Origin: Mesobaculum littorinae
Lineage (GTDB): Bacteria; Pseudomonadota; Alphaproteobacteria; Rhodobacterales; Rhodobacteraceae
DNA: 64,000 bases
Direction of reading: 5' to 3'
Assembly: GCF_004011175.1 (NCBI RefSeq)
Contig: NZ_RQXX01000005.1
Coordinates: 123,374 to 187,373 of the forward strand
Below, piece after piece: positions 47,263 through 56,322 of the stretch. The notes under the pieces were generated by a model. That model saw nothing but the letters and a program-made list of their open reading frames with translations. It was not told the origin of the DNA and did not search any database. How positions within the stretch are numbered: the stretch's first letter is position 1; each line of letters opens with the position of its first letter. A program made the translations under genes and the position numbers.

Positions 47263-48197
47263 TGAGGGCGCTGATCACAGGGGCAAGCGGCTGCCTCGGC
47301 CGGGCGCTGATCCCCGAGCTTGCCGCGCAGGGCTGGGATCTGCGCACCACCGCGCGGACGCCGGTCGACCTGCCCGGCTTCGTGGCCGCGCGGCTTGAGC
47401 GCGACGACCTCGCGCCCCTGGTCGAGGGGGTCGACGCCATCTTCCACTGCGCCGCGATGAGCGGCGGCTGGGGCAGCCCGCAGGCCTTTCACGAGGCTAA
47501 CGTCACCGCGACCCGCAGGCTGCTGGACGCCGCCCGCGTCACAGGGGTCGCGCGTTTCGTCTTCGCCTCGACGCCCAGTCTTTATGCCGACGGCACCGAC
47601 CGGGCGCAGTTGTCCGAGGATGCACCGCTGCCCGCCCGGGCGCTGTCGCCCTATGCCTCGACCAAGCGGCAGGCCGAGGCGCTGGTGCTGGCGCAGGACG
47701 GCCCCGCGTTGCGCTGCACCGCCATCCGTCCCCGCGCGATCTACGGCCGCCACGACCGCGCGCTGCTGCCGCGCCTGCGGGCGGTGCTCGCACGCGGGGT
47801 CCTGCCCCTGATCGCCGGGGGGCGGGCGCAGATCGACCTGACGCACCGCAGCGACGCCGCCCGGGCGATGCGCCTGGCGGCGGCGGGGCCGGGCGGGCGG
47901 GTCTGGAACGTGACCTCAGGCGAGGTCTTTGCCTTTCGCGATCTCGCGGCACTGGTCTGCGACAGGGGCGGCTACGATCCGCGGCGCGTTCCGATGCCCT
48001 ACGGACTGGCCTATGCGCTGGCCGGGGCGTCCGAACGCGCCGCGCTGCTGTTCGGCAAGGGCGAGCCCGCGCTGACCCGGCAGGCTGTCGTGTCGCTTGG
48101 CCGGTCCCTGACGCTCGACATCCGCGCGGCGCGGCGCGACCTGGGCTACGTGCCGCAAGTGACGCTGAAGGAGGGGCTGGACGAATGCTTCGCGTGA
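47262..48197 (+). CDS. NAD(P)-dependent epimerase/dehydratase (3-beta-HSD-like)
   Basis: A 311-residue extended SDR. The Rossmann motif ITGASGCLGRALIPEL is at the N-terminus, FHCAAMSGGWGSP follows, and the catalytic Tyr-Lys are in SPYASTKRQAEALVLA. FVFASTPSLYADG and IRPRAIYGRHDRALLPRL match the 3-beta-hydroxysteroid dehydrogenase/OleD group that reduces a keto group next to a long acyl chain. The ATG overlaps the condensing enzyme's stop (TGATG). Its likely substrate is the condensing enzyme's product; this is inferred from operon position. Confidence 0.87.
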   Translation: MRALITGASGCLGRALIPELAAQGWDLRTTARTPVDLPGFVAARLERDDLAPLVEGVDAIFHCAAMSGGWGSPQAFHEANVTATRRLLDAARVTGVARFVFASTPSLYADGTDRAQLSEDAPLPARALSPYASTKRQAEALVLAQDGPALRCTAIRPRAIYGRHDRALLPRLRAVLARGVLPLIAGGRAQIDLTHRSDAARAMRLAAAGPGGRVWNVTSGEVFAFRDLAALVCDRGGYDPRRVPMPYGLAYALAGASERAALLFGKGEPALTRQAVVSLGRSLTLDIRAARRDLGYVPQVTLKEGLDECFA

Positions 48198-48970
48198 CGC
48201 ACCTGAGCGTCGGCAGTTGCCGGGTCCGCGCCTTCGCGGCGGGGCTGCCGGACCGCGGGCGGGTCGACCTGCCCGCACTGGTGACCCTGATCGACCTCGA
48301 CAGCCTGACGATCCTGTTCGATTGCGGCTACGGCCCTGCCTTCTTCGACGCCACGCGGCGCTTTCCGGCGCGCGCCTACCGTCTTGCCACACCGGTGACC
48401 CTGCGCGCGGAGGAGCGTCTTGCCGCGCAACTGCCGCGACGCCCGGACCTGATCCTGCTGAGCCACATGCATGGCGACCACGTGGCGGGGCTGATGGACC
48501 TGCCGCGCGACATCCCCGTGCGCGCCTCGGGCGCCGCGATCGCGCACCTGCGGGGGCTGACCTCGGCGGTGGGGGCGACGCTGGCCGCCTGCCCGCTGCC
48601 GATGCGCGATGCCGTGCTGGCCCGCGATCCGCAGCCACTGGAGGAGGCACCGGCGCTCGCCACCGGTCTTCCGGGGTTCCCCGACGGGCGCGACATCCTG
48701 GGCACCGGAGAGGTCATCGCCATCCCCCTGCCCGGCCACGGGGTCGGGCAAACGGGCCTGTGGCTACCCGCGGCCCGGACCTTCCTGATCGCCGATGCCG
48801 CCTATTCCCGAAGCGCCCTGCGCGACGGGCGCCTGCCGCCGCGACCGGTGCTGTCCCGGCTGGGCGACGCGCGGGCCTACCGCGACACCTTCGCGCGGCT
48901 GCAGGCGCTGATGCGGGCCCGGCCCGAGATCACCCTCGTCCCCTCGCACTGCCGCGAGGTCCTTCGATGA
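48185..48970 (+). CDS. MBL-fold metallo-hydrolase
   Basis: A 261-residue metallo-beta-lactamase-fold hydrolase. The metal motif LILLSHMHGDHVAGLMD (HxHxDH) is clear; later ligands are in IPLPGHGVGQTGLW and LIADAAYSRSAL, with VPSHC at the end. The group includes lactonases and thioesterase-like enzymes. It overlaps the upstream gene by 13 bases and the downstream one by 4. It could hydrolyse a thioester or lactone made by the other enzymes. Confidence 0.86.
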   Translation: MLRVTHLSVGSCRVRAFAAGLPDRGRVDLPALVTLIDLDSLTILFDCGYGPAFFDATRRFPARAYRLATPVTLRAEERLAAQLPRRPDLILLSHMHGDHVAGLMDLPRDIPVRASGAAIAHLRGLTSAVGATLAACPLPMRDAVLARDPQPLEEAPALATGLPGFPDGRDILGTGEVIAIPLPGHGVGQTGLWLPAARTFLIADAAYSRSALRDGRLPPRPVLSRLGDARAYRDTFARLQALMRARPEITLVPSHCREVLR

Positions 48971-50229
48971 GCGTCACCGCCTTCCTGCGCACCCGCTACG
49001 GACGGGGCCTGCGGTCGCGCGCCGCGATCGAGGCGCACCAGCACCGCGCCATCGCGCGGTTCCGCGAGCAGGTCATGCCCCGCTCGCCCTTCTACGCCCC
49101 GCTCGCGCAGACACCGCTGGAAGCGTTGCCTCGCATGGACAAGGCGCGGCTGATGGAGAACTTCTCTGCCATCAACACCTGCGGGATCGACCGGGATCAT
49201 GCCTTCGACGTCGCGCTGGACGCCGAGCGCAGCCGCGACTTCTCTCCCATGATCGGGCGGGTGGGGGTGGGGCTGTCGACCGGCACGTCGGGCCAGCGGG
49301 GCCTGTTCCTGACCACCCCGCGCGAACGGCGGCTTTGGGCCGCGATCATGTGCGGCCGCTTCTGGCCCGACCTGTGGCGCCGGCAGCGAGTGGCGTTCTT
49401 CATGCGCGCCGACAACGCGCTCTATCGCACGCTGGCCAACCCGCTGCTGCGGTTCGAATTCTTCGACGTCACGCGCGGGCTCGACACCCACCTGGGCGCG
49501 CTGGCCGAGCTTGACCCGACCGTGCTGATCGCGCCCGCCGGGGTTCTGGGCGTTCTCGCCGCGGCGCAACGGGCCGGGGCGATTACGCTCAGGCCCCGGC
49601 GGGTGATCTCGGTCGCCGAAACCCTGTCGCCCGACGATAATGCACAGGCCGCGCGGGCCTTCGGCTGCCGGGTGGACGAGGTCTATCAGGCGACCGAGGG
49701 GGTGCTGGCCTTTACCTGCCCGCACGGGCACCTGCACCTCAACGAGGCATGGATGCGGATCGACCGCGACGTGATCGACCCGGACACCGGCGCGTTCTGC
49801 CCGGTGATCCATGACTTCACGCGCGAAAGCCTTCCGCTTCTGAACTACCGGCTGAACGATGTCCTCGTCCCCGACGACAGGCCCTGCCCCTGCGGGTCGG
49901 CCTGCCAGCGGATCGCCCGGATCGAGGGGCGAGAGGACGACATGCTGTGGTGGCCGGGCACCGACGGGCCCCGCCTGATCCCGGCCGAGGCGATGCGCAC
50001 CGTGATAGCAAACCTCGATGCGGCTGTCGGCGACTACCGCGTGGTGCAGGCGGGAAACGACCTGACGATCTGGCTTGAGCATCCCGGACCAACCTCAGCC
50101 GCCAGCCTGCACGCGGACCTGCGGGACCTTGCGCACCGGTTCGGCGCGACACTTCCCCGGGTGCGGTTCCGCGACGGTCTGCCGGCCGACCGGACCTCCA
50201 AACGCAAGAGGATCCACGTCGACCGCTAA
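48967..50229 (+). CDS. F390 synthetase-related adenylate-forming enzyme
   Basis: A 420-residue protein related to PaaK and F390 synthetase. It has VGLSTGTSGQRGLFLTTPRE (the phosphate-binding loop, S-T-G-T-S-G), RRVISVAETLSPDDN, EVYQATEGVLAFTC, and RLNDVLVPDD with CPCGSACQRI near the C-terminus. DKAR at about residue 60 and the final TSKRKRIHVDR are typical of a family of putative adenylate-forming enzymes without assigned substrate. It would activate a carboxylic acid as acyl-AMP. The ATG overlaps the hydrolase stop (ATGA). Confidence 0.87.
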   Translation: MSVTAFLRTRYGRGLRSRAAIEAHQHRAIARFREQVMPRSPFYAPLAQTPLEALPRMDKARLMENFSAINTCGIDRDHAFDVALDAERSRDFSPMIGRVGVGLSTGTSGQRGLFLTTPRERRLWAAIMCGRFWPDLWRRQRVAFFMRADNALYRTLANPLLRFEFFDVTRGLDTHLGALAELDPTVLIAPAGVLGVLAAAQRAGAITLRPRRVISVAETLSPDDNAQAARAFGCRVDEVYQATEGVLAFTCPHGHLHLNEAWMRIDRDVIDPDTGAFCPVIHDFTRESLPLLNYRLNDVLVPDDRPCPCGSACQRIARIEGREDDMLWWPGTDGPRLIPAEAMRTVIANLDAAVGDYRVVQAGNDLTIWLEHPGPTSAASLHADLRDLAHRFGATLPRVRFRDGLPADRTSKRKRIHVDR

Positions 50230-50372
50230 GGCAGCCAACCCACGGCAGCCGGTCTCGAAAAGACGTGTCCTGTCATCGGGTTGCAGGCCGGCAAACTGTT
50301 GCCCAACAATGAACGGGACGGTTCAATCCGGCAGCGCGTCTGGTAGCGTGCGCCGCGAATCCGGAGACGTGA

Positions 50373-52676
50373 ATGACCTACCAGCACCTGGGCCTAGGCC
50401 TGATCCTTGCCGCGAGCGGCGCGATGGCAAGCGCCGAGACCATGACGTTTTCGCCTGCCGACGGGACGGAGCGGACATATCGCATGGTGACTTCTGTCCG
50501 GCCCGGAGACCCGGACGATCCGGACGCGTATGGGGACATGCAGCAGGTGACGACCCTGTCGCGAATGCGGGCCCTCCCCGGCGACGACGGGGATGCCGAC
50601 GGGACCGGCGGCGACCTGACGTTGCGGATGCGACCGCTATGGCTGAAGGCCCTGAACGGCGGCGACACCTTCACCACGTCCGACGGAATTCGCGGGTCTT
50701 TGAGGCAGGCGATGGAGGCCGGTTTCGACGCGACCATCGACCCGGCGACCGGCCGGATCGAGGATGTCTCGGCCTCGGGCGATGCCGAGGTGCCGGCCGG
50801 CGTGTTCCAGGGCCTGAAACAGCAGTTCGCCGCCTCTTTCGTCCCCGCTCCGATCGAACTTGAAGAAGGGTGGCGCACCACCTTGCCGTTATTTGCCGGC
50901 ACGCCTGCGGTTTCGGTCACCGTAACGGAGCTTACCGAGGATCGCGTCTTTCTGCGCTACGAGGGCGGCGACGAGCTGGCGCGGCTGGCAGGTGTTGCCG
51001 TCATGGATCGCGACGAGGGCTGGACCGAACGCGCGGTCTTCACGACGGAAATCCGGACGTCCCCGGAGGATGACGCCTTTCGCCTGCGCGAGACGACGGC
51101 GATCGCGCCCGCCGATTATCCCGGCCGCGTCCATGCCGACGGGTCCACCCGCCCCCCGGAATGGCGGGACCTGTCGCGGGTCATGTCCCCGATCCTGCCG
51201 CTCCCCACCGAAGACGAGGTCTTTCCCCGCGACACGGGCAAGCTGATGGACCAGAGCGACGGGCGCATCCTGCGCGTTGAGCATGCCGACCTGTCGGGCG
51301 CCAATATCGGGCGGATCACCATCGAAACGCCGCGTCTTTTTGGGGATGACGGCGCCCTCGACGTCCCCCTGCTGACCGAGGTGCCCTTTAGCCATCCCGG
51401 GTGGGAGCAGGACGCACCCTGGGTGACCGACGCCCGCCTGGACGTCCCGGTGATGAATGACATCCGCCGCGACTTCGCCCGGGCGACGGATGTGCGGGCG
51501 CAGGTGTCGTGGTACCCGGTCGCGCCGTTCCTGATGACGCTGACGCCCGACGGGGATGGCCATGGCGAGGTGACGCGCGATGGCGCCACCGCCCGAATGA
51601 TCCCGACCGCGGACGGGGTCGAGCTGATGCTGTCGGGCAAGCCGGGCGACACCTTCGGCTGGCGCCTGCCGGAGGGCGTCGCGGCGCAGGGCAAGATCTA
51701 TGCGGGCGACCGCGGTCCGGACTGGCTGACGCCGACCGAAAGCCTGGCGCGGCGGCTCGCCTCGCCCGACCAAAGCGCGATCCGGGTGGTGCTGCGGATG
51801 GACGAGGTGCCCGACAGCGTGACGGTGCGGGTGAACCGCCACGCCACCGCCCCCGCCGCGACGCGCAGGATGCGCTTTCTGACCGAACGTGGCCGACGGC
51901 TCGACCCCGGAACCGTCCCCGCCACGCGAAAACTGTTCCGGACCGCGCCCCCGCGCCCCCTCTCCGAGGTGGCGCCCGAGGGGTTGGACAGCGCGGCGCT
52001 TTACTTTCGCCTTGAGGCCCGGCAGGCCGCCGCCTGCACGGCGCACCTGGACGGGATCGCCCCCCAAGGCGCGACCGACGCGCCGCCTATGGATGAGACG
52101 CCACCTGCCGAGGGACAGGCGACCGCTGGGGCTGGGGCTGGGGCGGAGGCGGCCCCAGCAGGGCCGAGGGCCGCGGGAACGGCGACCGACGGCGCGCAAA
52201 GCCTGGTCTTTGCCGAGACCCCGCCGGAGCCCGGCGACCCCGACGGCGTGCGCCTTCTGCGGCTGCGATCGCAGGACGGCACGCGCACGCATTTCTACGA
52301 GCTCGGCACGCGGCAGGTTACCCTGTCCTGCGACGCCACCATCGCATGGACCGCCGCCGACGTGCAGCCCAAGGCCGACCGCCCCTGGCTGGTCGACCCC
52401 GCCGCGCTGGACCTGTCGCCCGACATGACCATCGGCACGCTCAGGCAGCAGGTGCGCTTTCTCGACGGCGCGGGCGATGCGCTGGCGCTGGCCGCGCCCG
52501 ACGGGCGGCACCTGTCGCTACGGGACACCGTGGGCCGCGCGACCTTTCCCGACGGCACGCTGCACGTAGCGGGCAGGCCCGCCGAAATCCTGCGCGCCGT
52601 CAGCCGGCCGGGCCCCGTGACGCGCAGCTATACCGTAACCTTCCCGGACCTTCCCGTCCCGCAGGAGGCCCCGTGA
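50373..52676 (+). CDS. Large secreted protein of unknown function
   Basis: A 767-residue protein with a short signal peptide (MTYQHLGLGLILAASGAMAS, cleavage near ASA). No domain is recognised. It is beta-rich and acidic, with a low-complexity Ala/Gly/Pro linker near residues 570-610 (GQATAGAGAGAEAAPAGPRA). The first 200 residues (SPADGTERTYRMVTSVRP, EGWRTTLPLFAGTPAVSV) read like an outer-surface domain. It lies at the head of a four-gene set and its stop overlaps the next start (TGATG), so the two are probably translated together. Confidence 0.7.
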   Translation: MTYQHLGLGLILAASGAMASAETMTFSPADGTERTYRMVTSVRPGDPDDPDAYGDMQQVTTLSRMRALPGDDGDADGTGGDLTLRMRPLWLKALNGGDTFTTSDGIRGSLRQAMEAGFDATIDPATGRIEDVSASGDAEVPAGVFQGLKQQFAASFVPAPIELEEGWRTTLPLFAGTPAVSVTVTELTEDRVFLRYEGGDELARLAGVAVMDRDEGWTERAVFTTEIRTSPEDDAFRLRETTAIAPADYPGRVHADGSTRPPEWRDLSRVMSPILPLPTEDEVFPRDTGKLMDQSDGRILRVEHADLSGANIGRITIETPRLFGDDGALDVPLLTEVPFSHPGWEQDAPWVTDARLDVPVMNDIRRDFARATDVRAQVSWYPVAPFLMTLTPDGDGHGEVTRDGATARMIPTADGVELMLSGKPGDTFGWRLPEGVAAQGKIYAGDRGPDWLTPTESLARRLASPDQSAIRVVLRMDEVPDSVTVRVNRHATAPAATRRMRFLTERGRRLDPGTVPATRKLFRTAPPRPLSEVAPEGLDSAALYFRLEARQAAACTAHLDGIAPQGATDAPPMDETPPAEGQATAGAGAGAEAAPAGPRAAGTATDGAQSLVFAETPPEPGDPDGVRLLRLRSQDGTRTHFYELGTRQVTLSCDATIAWTAADVQPKADRPWLVDPAALDLSPDMTIGTLRQQVRFLDGAGDALALAAPDGRHLSLRDTVGRATFPDGTLHVAGRPAEILRAVSRPGPVTRSYTVTFPDLPVPQEAP

Positions 52677-53998
52677 TGCTGCGTTGTGCCGCAACCGCCA
52701 TCGCGCTCATGCTGGCGTCTCCGGCCTTTGCGGCCAGCGTGAACGGCGATCTTCAGCCGGACCCCGCGGGGGACTATACCTATGACCCGCCGGACACCCG
52801 GACCGATGGCGCCTATGTCATCGAGGTGCATGACGCGCAGGGGCGGCTATACGCCCGCCTCCGCAATACCGCGCCGCGGCTCGGCGACGGGCATCCCGTG
52901 GGAATGATCGAGCGGTTCCACCCCGATGGCAGCCTGTCGGCCCGCACGCCGCTGAACGCGACTGGGACCCCGGACGGTACGCTGACACGGTTCTGGCCCT
53001 CGGGCGACAAGCGGGCCGAGCGGCATGTCGCGGACGGGCAGCCGGTCGGTCTTTCGCGCCGCTGGTCGCGCGACGGCGCCCTGATCCGCGAAACCGAGTT
53101 CACCGAGGACGGCAGCTTTGTCCGCGAACGGCGCTGGACGGACGGCACGCTGACCTATCTGCGCGAACCCGTCGCGATCGAAGGCCACGGAACCGGCGAG
53201 AAGATCACCGAATACGTCGGCAATTTTACCGAAACCGATACCCGGGCCGACGGCTATCGCCTGACGACCCGCCACCTGCACGACAAGCTTCTGGACCGGT
53301 CCGAGGTCATCGACGGCCAGTTGCAGGGCGACTACGTCCATACCGAGCCGATCGATCGCATCACCTCGCGCGTCGGCTACGTCGATAACGAAGAGCACGG
53401 CCTCTACACCCGTGTCTGGAAGGGCGAGGTGCTCGACCGCGGCAGGTACGACCACGGCAAGCGCGTGGGCGACTGGCAGCGCGTCGAAAGCTACGGCACG
53501 ACCATCCTTGAAACTTACGACCAGCAGGGGCGGCTGAACGGCGCGCGCCGCAGGATCGGCATGAACGGCGAACGGCAGAGCCTGGAAACCTTTGTCGACG
53601 GAACGCTGGACGGGCCCTTCGAGACCCGGGCGAGCGATGGCAGCCTCATGGAGAAGGGGCGCTACGACGCCGGTCGCAAGGCCGGGCCCTGGCACGAGCG
53701 TGAGCCTTATGGTCGCGAGGTCTGGCGCGGCTCCTACGAGGACGGCGCGCGGACCGGTCGCTGGGACCGGCTGGACGGGGATGGCTACCTGCTTGAGGTC
53801 GTCCATTACCGCGATGGGGACCGGCACGGGCTGCGCTACCTGCTGCGCCCCGACGGAGCCCTGCGCGAGGTGCAGGACTGGAGCGGGGACATGCGCGACG
53901 GCTACACCACCTTCTACAGCGAAGGCCGTCCCGTCCTCCGCGAGCTCTGGCGTGACGACGTGATGGAGATGGCCGATGTGCCATTGTCCTCCGAATGA
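52676..53998 (+). CDS. Secreted MORN-type repeat protein (YwqK-like)
   Basis: A 440-residue protein with a signal peptide (MLRCAATAIALMLASPAFAA). The mature part is made of repeated MORN-variant units, for example GMIERFHPDGSLSARTPLN, GRYDHGKRVGDWQRVE and GRYDAGRKAGPWHEREP, about 20-25 residues each. This is the MORN_2/YwqK fold, often annotated as an antitoxin-like repeat protein; here it is more likely a surface or periplasmic scaffold. It overlaps the DUF805 gene by an ATGA. Confidence 0.78.
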   Translation: MLRCAATAIALMLASPAFAASVNGDLQPDPAGDYTYDPPDTRTDGAYVIEVHDAQGRLYARLRNTAPRLGDGHPVGMIERFHPDGSLSARTPLNATGTPDGTLTRFWPSGDKRAERHVADGQPVGLSRRWSRDGALIRETEFTEDGSFVRERRWTDGTLTYLREPVAIEGHGTGEKITEYVGNFTETDTRADGYRLTTRHLHDKLLDRSEVIDGQLQGDYVHTEPIDRITSRVGYVDNEEHGLYTRVWKGEVLDRGRYDHGKRVGDWQRVESYGTTILETYDQQGRLNGARRRIGMNGERQSLETFVDGTLDGPFETRASDGSLMEKGRYDAGRKAGPWHEREPYGREVWRGSYEDGARTGRWDRLDGDGYLLEVVHYRDGDRHGLRYLLRPDGALREVQDWSGDMRDGYTTFYSEGRPVLRELWRDDVMEMADVPLSSE

Positions 53999-54570
53999 CG
54001 GGCGCGCGGGGGATGACGCGCGGCCTGCGCCTTTATGCCCGCTTTCGCGGGCGGATGGCGCGCGCGCATTACTGGTGGCTGATCCTGGCCGCGATCCTGG
54101 CGTTCTGCGCGGCGGGCGCAGTGGATTACCTGCTGTTTCCCGCGGTGCCCGCCGAGGGCCTGCCACGGCGCCATCCCGTGACGGTGTTCCTGTGCGTCGT
54201 CCTCGTCCTGCCGGTCACGGCTGCCGGATGGCGCCGACTGCACGACGTGAACCGACGCGGCTGGTGGCTTTTGCTGCCCGGCGCGGCCCTGCTGGCCTTC
54301 CTCGGGCTTGCCGTCCTCGTCCGGCAGATGGCCGCAGAACCCAAGACGCCGCCGACGCCCCCGGGACAGCCCGGCGTGGCGCAGACAGACATGGCCCCGA
54401 CGGCCACGGTCCCGGCCGCGGTGGCTGAAACCGCCCCTGCCGCAGGCTGGATCGACGCGCTCGCCCTCGGTCTTCCCGCGATCGCTTTGCTGTTCGGGAT
54501 CGGGGTCCTGCTGCTCTTGGCCCGGCGGGGGGATCCGCACGCCAACCGCTTTGGGCCTCCACCTTTTTAA
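53995..54570 (+). CDS. DUF805 family membrane protein
   Basis: A 191-residue inner-membrane protein. The N-terminal part matches DUF805 (YARFRGRMARAHYWWLIL, then a helix, LPVTAAGWRRLHDVNRRGWWLL). A Pro/Thr/Ala linker (residues about 115-150) and a last helix (LALGLPAIALLFGIGVLLLL) follow. The family is often found next to secreted or phage-related genes; no activity is known. It is translationally coupled to the MORN-repeat gene. Confidence 0.8.
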   Translation: MTGARGMTRGLRLYARFRGRMARAHYWWLILAAILAFCAAGAVDYLLFPAVPAEGLPRRHPVTVFLCVVLVLPVTAAGWRRLHDVNRRGWWLLLPGAALLAFLGLAVLVRQMAAEPKTPPTPPGQPGVAQTDMAPTATVPAAVAETAPAAGWIDALALGLPAIALLFGIGVLLLLARRGDPHANRFGPPPF

Positions 54571-54591
54571 AACCGACCGATAGGATATGAC

Positions 54592-55089
54592 ATGAAACAC
54601 TTTCCGCTCGCCGCGGCCCTGATGACCGCCGTGACCTCGGCCGCCGCGGCACAGGACCGCGACGCGAACGCGCTGGCCTATTTCCAGACCTATTGCCTGG
54701 GGACCGAGGGCGATCTGGCGCAGTCCATCGCCTCTCTCGAAGCGTCGGATCAATTTCAGGATCAAAGCAGCCGGGGGTCAGGCGCGTTCACCTATTCCAG
54801 CTTCGCGGGTCCGGACGGCACCAACGCCTCGGTGATGATCGGCGCCGAGATGTCGGACGACAAGTGCAGCATCATCCTGACCGGCGTGACCGATCCGATG
54901 GCGCTGGCCTCCAGGCTGGGCGGAGAGCTGGCCGACGGCGCTGGCGCCCCGGTCATGGAATGGGAAGGCTTCGGCGACTACGGCAACGGCGGCTTCGGCT
55001 ATCGCGACGAGTTGGGGGACGTGGTCATCGCACCGATGACGACCGGCATCTCGGGCGACATCCTGCACCTGACCTTCTTCCCGACCTGA
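54592..55089 (+). CDS. Secreted protein of unknown function
   Basis: A 165-residue protein with a signal peptide (MKHFPLAAALMTAVTSAAAA, cleavage before QDRD). The mature part has two cysteines (YFQTYCLGTEG and DDKCSIILTG) and ends in TGISGDILHLTFFPT. It resembles periplasmic proteins of about 150 residues that follow membrane proteins in Rhodobacteraceae; I do not recognise a family. It begins 21 bases after the DUF805 gene with ATAGGA before the ATG. Confidence 0.68.
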   Translation: MKHFPLAAALMTAVTSAAAAQDRDANALAYFQTYCLGTEGDLAQSIASLEASDQFQDQSSRGSGAFTYSSFAGPDGTNASVMIGAEMSDDKCSIILTGVTDPMALASRLGGELADGAGAPVMEWEGFGDYGNGGFGYRDELGDVVIAPMTTGISGDILHLTFFPT

Positions 55090-55099
55090 TGCACCACAT

Positions 55100-55131
55100 G
55101 GGGGGCGCCGCACCTGACGTTCGCCGCCCCC
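55100..55131. terminator. Possible bidirectional hairpin between convergent genes
   Basis: GGGGGCG (55101-55107) pairs with CGCCCCC (55125-55131); a smaller inner CG/CG pairing may extend it. It lies 11 bases after the secreted protein gene and 59 before the end of the convergent HxlR gene. It has no U-tract, so its strength is uncertain. Confidence 0.35.
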
Positions 55132-55189
55132 GCCGGGCGTCATCCGCCACCCCGCGGCGAGCGGCGAGCGGCGCCCCCACTGGGCGCCC

Positions 55190-55543
55190 TCATCCCTCTC
55201 GCTTGCGGGCCTCGGCGATGGCGCGGTGGTTGTCGTCGGCCCACCGCACCAGGGATCCGAGCGGCTCAAGGAACGACCGCCCGAGATCCGTCAGCGCATA
55301 TTCGACCCGCGGCGGCACCTCGGGGTAGGCCGTCCGCGCGACGAACCCGTCCTGTTCCAGCCGCTTGAGCGTCTTCGACAGCATCTGCTTTGACACATCG
55401 CCGATCTCGCGCATCAGCTCGTTGAACCGCATCGTCCGCGCCGCCAGCGTGACGAGCACGAGCATGCTCCACTGATCACCGATCCGGTCCAGCACATCCC
55501 GGATGGGACAGGGTTGATCGAAGACGAACTCATCCTTGGGCAT
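55190..55543 (-). CDS. HxlR family transcriptional regulator
   Basis: A 117-residue winged-helix regulator: CPIRDVLDRIGDQWSMLVLV, FNELMREIGDVSKQMLSKTL and the wing AYPEVPPRVEYALTDLGRSF are HxlR signatures. It has one Cys (C11) near the N-terminus, sometimes used for redox or aldehyde sensing in this family. It is divergent from the NAD(P)-binding protein gene, with a 13-base palindrome between them. Confidence 0.92.
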   Translation of the reverse strand: MPKDEFVFDQPCPIRDVLDRIGDQWSMLVLVTLAARTMRFNELMREIGDVSKQMLSKTLKRLEQDGFVARTAYPEVPPRVEYALTDLGRSFLEPLGSLVRWADDNHRAIAEARKREG

Positions 55544-55649
55544 GGGCGCCCTTCCCTTCCTGTCGACCGGTCACCCCGCGGTGACCTGGTCCGCCGCGCG
55601 TGACTTCTTGCGAGGTCCTCTCGGCAAGGCTAAGTTTCGGTGCAGAATA

Positions 55650-55662
55650 AAGACCTGGTCTT
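55650..55662. promoter_or_regulatory. Candidate HxlR operator
   Basis: AAGACC-T-GGTCTT is a perfect palindrome located 36 bases before the NAD(P)-binding protein ATG and 106 before the HxlR start. Its position between the regulator and the divergent gene makes it a likely HxlR site. Confidence 0.5.
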
Positions 55663-55698
55663 GTTCACATACCATGGGAAGCGAGAAGGACAACCATC

Positions 55699-56304
55699 AT
55701 GAAAGTCGCCCTTGTCGGCGCATCCGGGAACGTCGGATCGCGCCTGCTGAAAGAGCTGTCGGATCGCGGCCATGCCGTCACCGCCATCGCGCGCGATCCT
55801 GGCCGCATCGCATCCTTGCCGGGCGTCACCCCGACTGCCGCGGATCTTGCAGACGACAGCTTTGCAAAGGCACTCGAGGGGCACGAGGCCGTCATTTCGT
55901 CCCTGCCGTTTTCGACCACCGACCCGGACCGCCTGATCGGCGCGGTCCAGAGCTCGGGCGTGGGGCGCTACCTCGTCGTGGGCGGGGCCGGCAGCCTTGA
56001 GGTCGCGCCGGGCAAGCGCGTCATCGACCAGCCCGAGTTTCCCGAGGCCTACAAGCCCGAGGCGACGGCGGGCGCGCTTTTCCTCGACAAGCTGCGGGCG
56101 GCGGACGACCTCGACTGGACCTTCCTGTCGCCGTCGGCCGAATTCGTCCCCGGCGAACGGACGGGCGACTTTCGGCTGGGCGAGGATACGCTGCTGGTCG
56201 GCGAGACCGGGTCGCGCATCTCCTACGAGGATTACGCCATCGCGCTGGTGGACGAGCTGGAGACGCCCCGGCATTCGCGCCGCCGCTTCACCGTCGGCTA
56301 CTGA
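55699..56304 (+). CDS. NAD(P)-binding (NmrA/SDR-like) protein
   Basis: A 201-residue Rossmann-fold protein starting MKVALVGASGNVGSRLLKEL (GxSGNxG). HAVTAIARDPGRIASLPG, AVISSLPFS and GRYLVVGGAGSLE match the YwnB/NmrA-like NAD(P)H-binding group, often controlled by an HxlR regulator. A YxxxK active site is not evident, so it may be a reductase of quinone type or a redox sensor. The SnoaL-like gene follows 18 bases later. Confidence 0.86.
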   Translation: MKVALVGASGNVGSRLLKELSDRGHAVTAIARDPGRIASLPGVTPTAADLADDSFAKALEGHEAVISSLPFSTTDPDRLIGAVQSSGVGRYLVVGGAGSLEVAPGKRVIDQPEFPEAYKPEATAGALFLDKLRAADDLDWTFLSPSAEFVPGERTGDFRLGEDTLLVGETGSRISYEDYAIALVDELETPRHSRRRFTVGY

Positions 56305-56322
56305 CCCCCGGGAGGTCCCCTG

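Noticed and set aside
48217..50229. Upstream extension of the adenylate-forming enzyme frame through the MBL hydrolase gene
   Set aside because: The extension is the out-of-frame shadow of the hydrolase; the ATG at 48967 with an ATGA overlap is the natural start.
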